Source: Physcia stellaris (Eukaryota; Ascomycota; Lecanoromycetes; Caliciales; Physciaceae). From it: DNA of 64,000 nt. Position 1 is the first letter of the stretch. Each line of letters starts with the position of its first letter. The notes under the pieces were generated by a model. That model did no database searches and was not told where the DNA came from. It saw nothing but the letters and a program-made list of their open reading frames with translations. Both the position numbers and the translations under genes were made by a program. The stretch covers positions 92,515 to 156,514 of the forward strand of contig JABSSW010000075.1 in the NCBI GenBank assembly GCA_018902385.1, written 5' to 3'. This document shows positions 47,100-57,175 of the stretch, piece by piece.

Positions 47100-47915
47100 A
47101 TGTCCGACCTCCCTCCTGAATTGCAGACAGCCTGCAAAACCGGCGACCTCGCCCTCGCCAAATCCCAATACGAAGCCCTCACAACCTCAACCCCCTCCTC
47201 AAAACCCTCCCTCCTATCCCAAATGTCCATCCTCGCCGCCACCCACTCCCACCCCTCCCTCCTCACCTTCTGCTTCTCCCAAGGCCTGACCCTCGATCCC
47301 TCGAAGGTCAACGACCCCCTCCTCTACGCAGCCTGCGACAGCGGCTCCGTGGAAGTCTTCAAAGTCCTCTTAGACCACGGCGCCGACGCAAATCAATACC
47401 TCGAGCTCGGCGGCAGCCCGCTGGTATCGGCGTGCCAAGCCGGGAATCTGCCCCTGGCCAAATTCCTCTTAGATCGCGGCGCGGACCCGAACTGCGGGTA
47501 CGCGTTGGGGGATTACGAGGCGCTGGTGTGGGCTATCGTCGGCCCGAGCGCGAACCTGGATGTTGTGCGATTGTTGCTGGAGCGCGGGACTGTGGTTAAG
47601 GGCTCCGGGGCGCTGATTGCGGCTGCTGAACATGGGAATGGGGAGGCGGTTAGGGTGTTGCTGGAGAAAGCGGATGTGGATGTCGAGGAAGTGGAGGAGT
47701 ATGGCGCTTATTATGATAAGGAGAAAGAGGCGGGGTTGGGGACGGCGCTGTATGCTGCTGCTAAGGAAGGACGTGAGGAGATCGTGCATGTCCTTTTGGG
47801 AAGGGGGGCGAATGTGCATTTTAGGACTAAGACGGGCGTTTCTCCGGCGGAGATCGCTGAACGGAATGGTCATGCTGATATCGCAAGGATTTTACGGCAG
47901 CGAGAAGCGAATTGA
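47100..47915 (+). CDS. Ankyrin-repeat protein
   Basis: A single-exon 271-aa protein made almost entirely of ankyrin repeats, a protein-protein interaction scaffold. Recognisable repeats are residues 71-99 (DPLLYAACDSGSVEVFKVLL, DHGADAN), 104-131 (GGSPLVSACQAGNLPLAKFL, DRGADPN), 139-163 (divergent, LDVVRLLLERG), 168-191 (GALIAAAEHGNGEAVRVLLE) and 212-265 (two repeats, TALYAAAKEGREEIVHVLLG and a capping GVSPAEIAERNGHADIARIL). Residues 1-70 resemble degenerate capping repeats. There is no signal peptide, membrane span or catalytic domain. The partner is unknown. The coding strand is very C-rich in the first half and G-rich in the second. The gene is intact and is the last normal-composition gene before the transposon block. 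Confidence 0.9.
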   Translation: MSDLPPELQTACKTGDLALAKSQYEALTTSTPSSKPSLLSQMSILAATHSHPSLLTFCFSQGLTLDPSKVNDPLLYAACDSGSVEVFKVLLDHGADANQYLELGGSPLVSACQAGNLPLAKFLLDRGADPNCGYALGDYEALVWAIVGPSANLDVVRLLLERGTVVKGSGALIAAAEHGNGEAVRVLLEKADVDVEEVEEYGAYYDKEKEAGLGTALYAAAKEGREEIVHVLLGRGANVHFRTKTGVSPAEIAERNGHADIARILRQREAN

Positions 47916-49069
47916 CAGCGTGGTGACTGGAATGAAGATATGAAATTTCATCTTTACCTTTCTGGTCTTGTTTCTGGAGCTGAAACACACCTTCTAATTG
48001 GAAATCTGGCTGTCGCTATACCAATCGATTTCCTGTACTTCTCATGACAGTACACTTTTCGATTGTAGGGCGCTTGCCTGAAATAAGGCGAGTATGGCGA
48101 ACAGTGAGAACAAACTATGGGCACTTTGCATATCGTCTTACATATGACCAATAGGAATGTTATCGTGATATCAAATCTAAAATCAGACTTTGCTCCCGTT
48201 TCAATCTCTATGATGTATATGTTACAAATTTCATGTTAATGATCATATCTTCAGAACAAGATGATTGATATGCATCAATCAATGTTTGAATAGAAACTTG
48301 TTTATGTATGCATCGTGATAAACTTTTGACAAATCATTTAAACATAAGTTGTCAAGTTCTGTTCTGCCAGCACATTTCGACCAACTGTAATGACCGGTAG
48401 TGATATCATAACAAATACATGGTCTGCTGTTCTGGGGTGGCTCCGGCCAAGCGGACATCTACGTTGTAACCATGGTATTATTCCTCCTTTACCGTTCCAG
48501 GTGTTTTCGTTAAGGAACATGATCATACATCGACTAGTCAGAAAAATCAAAGTTTCGGTTGAGTTAAGGGACGTTGTATTGTAGTTCAAAAGGTGGAAGT
48601 TTTTAGTATACGGGTAGCAAGTAAGTAGACCACTTGGTGGGATAGCTAGAAGCTATTTTGTGATTTAGGCAAAGTGAGTTTTGCCTTCGGTAGGTTAGTC
48701 GACCAACTTGAGTTTCCTGCGTACGACAGTCAATTCATTACAGTCATGTGCTTAATAGCGTCTATATATGGTCTAAGTATAGAGAAAGAAACGAGAAATG
48801 AACCGAAAGAGCGCGGAAGATGTATTTGAGGGTTGGGTGCTATAACAGCGACGATTCGGATCCCCTCTCGAGTAAATCAATGTTGGACGTTCCCGAAAAG
48901 CGAGGTTTGCGAGAAGGCTCCCTCTGATAGCGCGGGGTCTGATGTGTCCCTCAGATCTACTCGGTATGAGCTCAGTGCTTTCATGGACTTAGGGAGGCTC
49001 TAGTAGAACGTTCCAAAGGCCTCTTACGCTCGTGTAAGACCACCGCGACCTTTGTTGAGACTATCCTTG
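47916..49069. other. Gene-free flank of the transposon block
   Basis: About 1.15 kb of near-normal composition (CC and GG present throughout) with no supported gene. A TATA-like TCTATATATGG lies near 48761. The change to AT-rich DNA is abrupt and begins inside the copia LTR just to the right. Confidence 0.5.
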
Positions 49070-49074
49070 CTTTA
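49070..49074 (+). repeat. Target-site duplication, copia left
   Basis: CTTTA, immediately left of the 5' LTR. The right copy (54207-54211) reads TTTTA and differs by one C-to-T at a CpT step. Confidence 0.7.
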
Positions 49075-49219
49075 TGTAGAACTAGGTGGCCAATCAGGGG
49101 CCGCCAAGAGCTTAGTAACTAGTGCGCACTCCAATGACATTAAATGCTAGAAACCATGTAAATTAGCACTTCATAAAACATCATGCAATCAATGATTTAC
49201 GATTTCATGCAATTTGACA
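49075..49219 (+). repeat. Copia 5' LTR (mostly unmutated copy)
   Basis: 145 bp, TG..CA. The first ~80 bases keep CC and GG (for example GGTGGCCAATCAGGGG), which are all changed in the 3' LTR, whereas the last ~40 bases are already identical to it apart from one site. Confidence 0.88.
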
Positions 49220-50155
49220 ATTATGAGTTCGAATCACGCTTAATTGTTGCATTCAATACGTGATTTATTTGATTATCAATATTTTCAACATTCGATTGCT
49301 TCGACAAACTAACACGAGAAATCAGAACATCGCGAAAACACTTTTTTGTTTACACTTTTTTACAACAACAATCAAAAATTTTTTTTTATTTATTCGTTCG
49401 TTCAACACGATGACGAATACGAAGCGAAAATTCAAATTGAATTTTTTCAAAAATTGAAACGCGTGACTTTCGATCGTACGAGTCAAAATTACAAAATAAT
49501 CGATTTGAAATTTCATCGACTCATTCAAAAATACTCGATTAACGAACAAATTTGAATTCGTAAAATTCAATTTTGATGCACAACAAAATGTGAATTTCAA
49601 CGAAAAATATGCTCGATACAAAATAGCGACATCGAAATACAAAAAAAAATTTCAAAACTGAAAAAAGCAAAAAAACTTCATGACAAAAATAATCGATCAC
49701 ATTTACGATACAACAACGATTACAAATTTCAATTTTATTCAAATCGTTGAAATTCATTCATGAATCGTTTTTCGCGTTTTCAAAACACGTTTTGCATTCA
49801 TCGATTCGACTAAAAACTTGAAATTGAAACAAGAATACAATCGTTTGATCAAAAACTTATTCAATCGTCAAAGCATCGATGTTTGAATAAACGATTATTT
49901 GAAAATGTTGATTTTCGTTAAACAAACGAAAATTGTTGAAATCATCGCTAACAAACGAACGTATCGTGATTTTTTACACGCAATCGACAAAATCGCATTT
50001 ATTTTCGCTGAAATACAATTATTTCAATTAAACATCGTAACGAATCACGAAACACAATTTTTCATTTTTATCGAGATTTTTCGTCATCACATGCGCATGA
50101 AAAAAATTCGAAAAAAAAAAAAAACGATATTCAATTCGACATTCGCAATTGACGA

Positions 50156-50530
50156 ATGCGAACACACAAATCATCGAGACTTTTTGACATTTCGTCATTT
50201 CGAAATCAGAATCAGTCTCGAAATCTTTGCATTTGCGAAAAAAAACATTTTTACGACGATTGTTTTTATTTCAACGAAAACATACGTTCAGATGATTTCA
50301 AATTGAAATCAAAAATCGTGACTAAAATAAAAAAAACGAAAAAAAATTCAAAGAAAAAAAAACAAATAAAACAAAACATCAAGCGAATTGACGAAAAACG
50401 TCAAAAAAAAAACGATAATAACAAGAGCAAAAAAGTCGAAATAAAATTTTTCGTCGTCATTCACGTCAATGTCATAAAATCGTTTACAAACGATTCGTTT
50501 TCGTCAAATTATTTTTTTCGTTCGTCGTGA
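50156..50530 (+). pseudogene. Copia gag C-terminus with zinc-knuckle remnant
   Basis: The segment at 50228-50263 reads CICEKKHFYDDC, matching the C-x-C-G-x2-H-x4-C zinc knuckle of fungal copia gag with Gly changed to Glu (GG to GA). A Lys/Arg-rich linker follows. Confidence 0.6.
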
Positions 50531-50703
50531 ATTATGAATTACGATTTCGACATTCACGTGATCAACAACACGATAAAACAACGCTTTCAAAAAAAACGAA
50601 ATTGCACAAACGAATCGAAAATTATGTTCGACATGAAATCATTTTTTATTTTGACATATGATCGAATGCGTATTAACGTCGATACGTTCAAAAAAAAAAA
50701 TCA

Positions 50704-50931
50704 ATGAAATTTTTAAACGTCAATTACGTATCAGATTTCATGATCAATATCGTCGCGAAAAACATTTTCGTAAACAAAAAATTGCATTTTGATACAATTC
50801 ATAAACATTTGCACAAAAACGATACATCGATCGTTTTCGTGTCACGAATGAAAACACATTACGTTTTCGAAAATAATAAATTTGAAAAAATGAACATTTT
50901 CGCAATTATCGTGCGACAAAATTTATTTTGA
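50704..50931 (+). pseudogene. Copia protease to pre-integrase segment
   Basis: Contains LNVNYVSDFMINIVAKNIF, LHFDTIHKHLHKND and THYVFEN. These match the strand that follows the aspartic protease and the GAG-pre-integrase domain of fungal copia elements. The protease core just upstream (near 50540, DIHVINNT) is decayed. Confidence 0.65.
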
Positions 50932-52572
50932 AATGACATCAATTTTTCGTTCATGCAAATAATGACGTCATACAACATTTACAAAAAACAACTGAAAAAT
51001 GAAATTCATCAACAAGAATAAAATGTCATTAATTAACAAATGCGAAAAGTGTGTTTTTTCAAAACACATCGAATTGTATTCAAATTTTCTGTAAAATCAA
51101 AAATTTCGAACAAGTCGTTTTATCGTATTACATACGATTTCATCGATATGACAACGATTTTGAACAAACACAAATGAATATCACACGTAACATGTTTCGA
51201 AACAAACTTTCACATAATATACACGCACGAAAACAAAAAACAAATCACGAAAATGTTTATTCGAATCATTCATACAATCGAAATCAAATACAACGACAAA
51301 ATCGTATTTGTACGTTTTGACGACGAGCGTGCGTTAAACACTCAATGAAATAATTATTGCGCATTCAAAAACATTACATTTGAATTTTCGATCGTTGATA
51401 TTTCAACACAAAACGATCACAACGAACGACTAGATGACATATTGTTGATCAAATCACGAACAATGAAATTCGAAACAAATTTATTTGTTTATTTATGATC
51501 GTGAATCAATGAAATCGTTAATTACATAATGAATCGTACATTTTTCAAGAAGCATGAATGAAAAACATCGTTCGAAATGATTATCGATAAAAAATCGAAT
51601 CTTGTTCACATCGTTCAATATGAAACAAAAACATACTTTTTGAATAAGAATATTTCGAAAAAGAAAAAAATGAAAGTCAAAACACACATCGATTTTCTTG
51701 TAAAATATGACAATATCAACATTTTTTTAATTTGAATTTTTAGTCAACGAAAAATTATACGTACACGTGATGTCACATTCAACGAAAATTCACGTTATCG
51801 TTTTAACGAAATAGATTTAATTCAGCTCGTCAACGAACTTTTTTTGACTAACGATACATTTGACATATCGCAAAACGATTTCACGAAAATAATGAATATC
51901 GAATCAAACAACGACGAAGATGTATGAAAATTAACATTTACAGAATTTATTATCGATCGCGATGCAAAGAAATTTCACAAACAAACAATTGAAAACGATT
52001 TTGAATCAGAATATTTATTTTCATTTGTTTCATTTTCGTCAAGAAATGAAAACACGTCAAATACGTTTGATTTTTCGTCATTTGTTGTTACAGAAAATTT
52101 CTCGTCATTTGTCGTTGCAAAAACAATAAAGAAACTATTTTCGTTTGCATCGTCGTTGAAAGAAAAAAAATCGAAACATTGAACGAAAACAACGATTGAC
52201 GAAATCAACATTCAGTCTGAAAAAATCATTCGTATTCGCAAATCAAATTCGTTTCGAAATTTCAATCATTACACGATTTTGAAAAACGCGTTCGAAAAAA
52301 AAATGCGTTCATTCTATGAAACATTTATGATTTCAATGACGAAAAAAAAAAAATCGCATCGTGACGATTTTTTTGTCGAATCACGTTTTTATCATCAAAT
52401 GTTCAAACATTTTGAAATCGTCGATTTTTTACGAATCATTGACGTGAAAATCAAAACATTACAATCAAAACAAATCTGAAAAAAAATTTCATGAAATCAT
52501 GTCAAACAAATAAAAAAAACTTCTATATTCATCACATGAATATTCAAATACAAATTCGACAATGAAAAATAT

Positions 52573-53700
52573 TTGATAAAACACAAAATTCGATTGTATG
52601 TTCGAAAAAATTTTCAACAAATCGAACAAGATGTTTACGCAACTACATTAATTATTAGAATTTTTCGAACATTAATGATCATAATTACAATTTTCGATTT
52701 GAACATTCGTCAATATGACGCAGTCAACGCATTCGCAAATAACGATATCGACGAATTCATTTATTGCAAATCGTTTGACGATTGAAAAAAAACAAACAAG
52801 ATGTTATTTTTTCTATTGAAAGCATTTTATGAATTGAAACAATTTTCAACGTTATGATATCGTCATTTATCGATCACTTTCAACAATTTAGATTTAAAAC
52901 AAATGTCAAACATCGAGTGTTTATTCATAAACGATTACATGATTGTTTTTTTTTTCGTGAATGATATAATCGTCATGTATTATTTTCAATATTTCAAACA
53001 AATCGACGTTTTCGAAAAAAAATTTTTCGAAACATACGAGATAAAAAACATCGATGAAATCGAATGATTTTTCAACATTCGCATTACACGCGATAAAAAA
53101 CAACAAACAACGTCGTTTTGTCAAAACAATTACATCGACAAGTTTATCAACAAGTTCAACATTGATATGATTAAGAAAAAATCAAAATTATCAATACTCA
53201 TTCATATTTCGATGATAAAAAATGAAAATAATGTTATTTTTCAGAAAATTCATATGTATCAACAGAAAATCGACTCAGTCAATTTCGTTGCAACAACAAT
53301 TCGATCAAACGTGATCGTTGCAATTTCGTTATTATCAAAATATTTTACGAATTCATTTAAATATCATGCGAAACAAACGATTCGAACGTTAAAATATTTA
53401 ACACACATCAAATATTACGTCATTGTTTACAAAAATCAAACAAATTATACAATCATCATTTTTTTAATTTCGTTAAATGCGTCATTCGCAAACGATCTAA
53501 ACATTCGTCAAAATTCAAATGAATATTGTTTCATGCTTTTCGACGATTTCATTGATTGAAAAATCACAAAGCAAAAAACAATCATCACGAATTTCATCGA
53601 AATCGAATTGTTGATCATGTCAATGACGATCAACATCAAAATGTGATGAAATCGTTTCTTTGAATCAATACAAATGAACATGAAAAAATTCATTCACATT
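52573..53700 (+). pseudogene. Copia reverse transcriptase and RNase H, with TGA stops
   Basis: A continuous RT/RNase H frame is recognisable by QYDAVNAFANNDIDEFIYC, AFYELKQ, FVNDIIV (the YVDD box with Asp changed to Asn, 52954-52965), RITRDKKQQTT, YQQKIDSVNFVATTIRSNV and DASFAND-type motifs. It is interrupted at 52783, 52855, 53065, 53557, 53644 and 53647. All six stops are TGA; most sit at positions where the family has Trp. Confidence 0.85.
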
Positions 53701-54062
53701 CAATGCGATAATCGTCAAATTATACGAGCGTTTATCATGTCAACGATCAAATTAATCATTAAATTACGTCATATCGATATACATCGTCACTGATTACGTC
53801 AAAAAATGCAAAAAAACACGATCAACATTCAATGAATTTTTACAACGAATATTTTGATCGATGATTTCATCAAAATTTTATCATTTCAGAAACAAAAAAC
53901 ATTCGTGAAACTGATTGATTTAAAATTTATTTCGATATCAAATTCGAAAAAAAACGACGAATTCGATCAATCAAAAATCGCATAAATCGCATCGAAAAAT
54001 AAATAAAACATCAAAAATAAAATGAAATATCAAATATTTTTTTTTAAAAAAATGTGTAAAAT

Positions 54063-54206
54063 TGAATGATCGAATAATCAATTAAAAATCGTCAAAAATT
54101 TAATTATTAATACGCATTTCAATGACATTAAATGTTAAAAACGTGTAAATTAACATTAAATAAAACATCATGCAATCAATGATTTACGACTTCATGCAAT
54201 TTGACA
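54063..54206 (+). repeat. Copia 3' LTR (mutated copy)
   Basis: 144 bp, TG..CA, aligned along its length with 49075-49219. Most differences are C-to-T or G-to-A relative to the 5' LTR, at CpC and CpT (or GpG and ApG) steps. An A/T-rich remnant of the polypurine tract precedes it. Confidence 0.88.
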
Positions 54207-54211
54207 TTTTA
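54207..54211 (+). repeat. Target-site duplication, copia right
   Basis: TTTTA, partner of CTTTA at 49070-49074. Confidence 0.65.
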
Positions 54212-55881
54212 TTTTGATAATGACGATTTGATTTTTGTTCGATTTTACATTTTTATCGAAAGAATTTTCGACTGTTTCGAATTTGTAGTTCGCAAATTCT
54301 GAAAAGTTTTTTGCATGATCGACGAACAAAACGATCGCAAAAAAACTTGATCGACACAATAAAATTCTCGTTGTGTTCAAATTTCAACGAAATGCAATTT
54401 CAAAAACTGATCAAATTTCTTTTTCAATGTTGCTCAAATGATTGATGCAAACTCGAATTCTTGCTCGATTACATACGAAGAAATTAAACAATTTTTTTCG
54501 CATTCAATTAGTGAAATTTAGCGTGTTTTCACGCGATTTTTTCTTTTTCATTTCAATCATCATTATTTTATCAAATTTACGTGTATATGTGTATAATTCA
54601 ATAAAAAAATTCGATAATATATAAACATTCAATAATTGAAATATGATTACATTCGAAATTCGTTTGAAATCATTAAATCATTTTCAAATGTTTCGAAACG
54701 TTTTCAAATTTTTTTATTGATCAAAACATTCGTATAACATTTTTTTCGATTCATGATAAATTTTGAAACATTCAAATGACACGCATAAATTCATTTTACA
54801 TGTCATACAATAATCAAACGTTTTACGATTCGAACGATGTTGTATATTAACATTTTTGAAATTGAATGTTTGACGTTTTCGAAATTTCGTGTGAAAATTG
54901 ATCGAACAATTATTTCATTTACAATACGTCGATTTGACACATTTTGACGATTGATATATAATATTTGAATTTCGTAAAAATTTATCAATCAATTTTTGAA
55001 TAAATACACGTCGATTTCGATAATCGAAATTTTTTTGTGATTAATAATGATTTCAAACGATATATGCATTGATATTGATCGAATTTATTATGTATTCGAT
55101 CATTCGTTTCGTTCATTTGCGTTGTTCGAATCGTGATATCGTCAATTCATTTCGAAATTGATTTGCACGATTTACATGATTCATATAAAAATTATATTGC
55201 ATTGCAATAATGAATTGTTTGACGACGATTTTATTGAAATCGTTTCGAAAAAATGCATCGATCGTGAATCGAATTTTTCGTGATGTTTGTTCGTTTGTTT
55301 GTGAAATATATGCAATAATAACAAATGAAATCACGTGATTTCGTTCGAAATTTTTTCAAACGAAATAATTGATCAATTCGTTCATAATTCGATGTATTCA
55401 TTGTTTTAAATTCAATTGTGATTTGTTTGCAACAATTATTTTTTTCAATTTCAATGATATATCAAATGCGTTGTTTCGTACAATGTCACAAATATCGACA
55501 TTGAAAATCAAAAAAATTTTGACGAAATAAAAATTCGTGAAAAAATTGTCGATAAAACAAACGAAATGTTGATGACGAAAATCGCGTGTAATTCGTTCGC
55601 AAAAAAATATATATTATTTTTTTCGTAAATGCAAAATAAATTTTCATAACAATGATTTCAATAATGTTTTTTTTGCGTTTTCGAATCGTTTTTGAAAATA
55701 TATTGATCGTGATTTTTTTTTTTGTGATTTTCGAAATCATCGCGAAATTTTATCATTATGAAATCGTATAAAATGTTTTTATCATTGATCAAATTATATA
55801 AAACGAAATTCTTTTTTGTTGATTTGTGTAAAAAACGAAATTTGTTATTCATACGATCATGAAATTCGATTGTTAATTCGT
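54212..55881 (-). pseudogene. piggyBac-like transposase relic, middle and C-terminal part
   Basis: Read on the minus strand, 55898 downward gives LTIEFHDRMNNKFRFLHKST and NFVLYNLINDKNILYDF, the block after the first catalytic Asp of piggyBac (DDE_Tnp_1_7) transposases. Further on, at 55120-55330, come IDAFFRNDF and MNHVNRANQFRNELTISRFE followed by QRK. After a TGA at a Trp position the frame runs on (RMIEYIINSININAYIV), which matches the conserved (V)D-x-A-(N/D)QLR..R..W..LLD..NAY segment. At about 54720-54815 a Cys-rich tail (YCMTCKMNLCVSFECFKIYH) matches the piggyBac C-terminal zinc finger. The relic is full of TGA stops. The N-terminal part lies beyond the gypsy insertion, at 63304 onward. 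The left end has been lost or joins the copia insertion. Confidence 0.75.
55877..55881 (+). repeat. Target-site duplication, gypsy left
   Basis: TTCGT, identical to 63304-63308. Confidence 0.85.
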
Positions 55882-56075
55882 TGTTATGACACAAAATCAA
55901 ATTAGATGATATGAATTTAAATCAAATATTTTGACATAATTTTTGACAAAAATTCTGTCGTCATTTCATATTAAATGAATGATGATCAAACAATTGATTC
56001 GCATTTACTATACATAAATTGACATTTTGTTGTTCATAATTTTTAAATCAATCAATTCACATATTACGCATAACA
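55882..56075 (+). repeat. Gypsy 5' LTR
   Basis: 194 bp. Nearly identical to 63111-63303 except for scattered, mostly transition, differences (for example TTAGATG/TTAAATG, TGTTGTTC/TGTCGTTC) and a few small ones. Confidence 0.92.
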
Positions 56076-57175
56076 ATTGATAATATCATTCAAACGATGA
56101 TTTGTACGTAAACAAAACGACATCATTTTTTGTCTTTTAACGTATCAGTTTTCGAACAGTTTTGCATTCTGTACGCAAGTCATTTGTTCATCAATATTTT
56201 TCTCGTTGTCGCAATCGAAAATTTCGTTGTTTTTTCGATTTCGACGATCAATCAGCTCATTTCACTCAATTGAAAATTAAATTTTCAATCAAATTTTTTC
56301 AATTTTTTACAGTTTTCAACAGAAACGATTGATTTTTCATTCAAATATTCAAAACATTTCGAATTTTCGTTGAAATTCGCATTGTCATCGTTCAATGACG
56401 ACGCATTTGAATGTCAATTCATATTTGAATTTTTGTTTGATTCGAACAATTTCAATTCAACGATTTCATTTGTTTTTTCAACAACAGAAAATTTGTTCAA
56501 TTATTTTGAAAATTTCAATTTTTTTTTTTTTTTATCATTTTTTATTTCAAAATTTAACATTGTTTGTCATTTTCATTTAAGTTATTTTGATTGTTTTCAC
56601 ATTACAAATCATTCGCATTGCGTTCGAATTATTCGATTACATCGATACAATTGATTCGATTTATTTTGTCAATACATCGACAGAAACTATTATGAACAAC
56701 ATCGTAATCAATTTTTTTAAATCAACATCGTTGTCAATCATTAATCATTCGATTTCGACAAACATTGTTTATTCAACAAAGTGAATCGTCGACAAAATTC
56801 GTTTTCGCAAAAATTTTAAAATTTTCGTGATCGTCATCGAAACGTATCGAAACAATCAATCATTTTTCGATTAAATTAATGATCGAATTACGTCATTCAT
56901 TTTTGATTTAAAATCGACGATTGCAAATATTTTTTTTGATACTTTTTACGTTCATTTTTCGAAAAATTTACGTCGTAAATTTCAAATCATTTCGTCGACG
57001 TCGTCTTTTCAACGACGAAACAACATCATAATTTCGCTGAATATCATTTTTCGAAACACAAAAAATATCGAATTTATTTTCGCATTCAATTCAAATATGA
57101 CGAGCGAAAATAACAATTGACAAAACACGAAATTCACGCAACAACAATGACAAATTTTTTAAACATTGATTACAA

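Larger units (their letters stand above)
49075..54206 (+). mobile_element. Ty1/copia LTR retrotransposon, heavily mutated
   Basis: A complete 5.13-kb element with its boundaries defined. A 145-bp 5' LTR (49075-49219) and a 144-bp 3' LTR (54063-54206) both start TG and end CA, flanked by CTTTA/TTTTA duplications. The internal order is gag with a zinc-knuckle remnant, protease remnant (about 50540), GAG-pre-integrase (50704-50931), a poorly preserved integrase, then reverse transcriptase and RNase H (52573-53700). Integrase before RT fixes it as copia rather than gypsy. Protein motifs remain recognisable, but the element has many stop codons and lost catalytic residues, so it is dead. Base composition differs sharply from the left flank: CC/GG is essentially absent. 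Confidence 0.92.
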
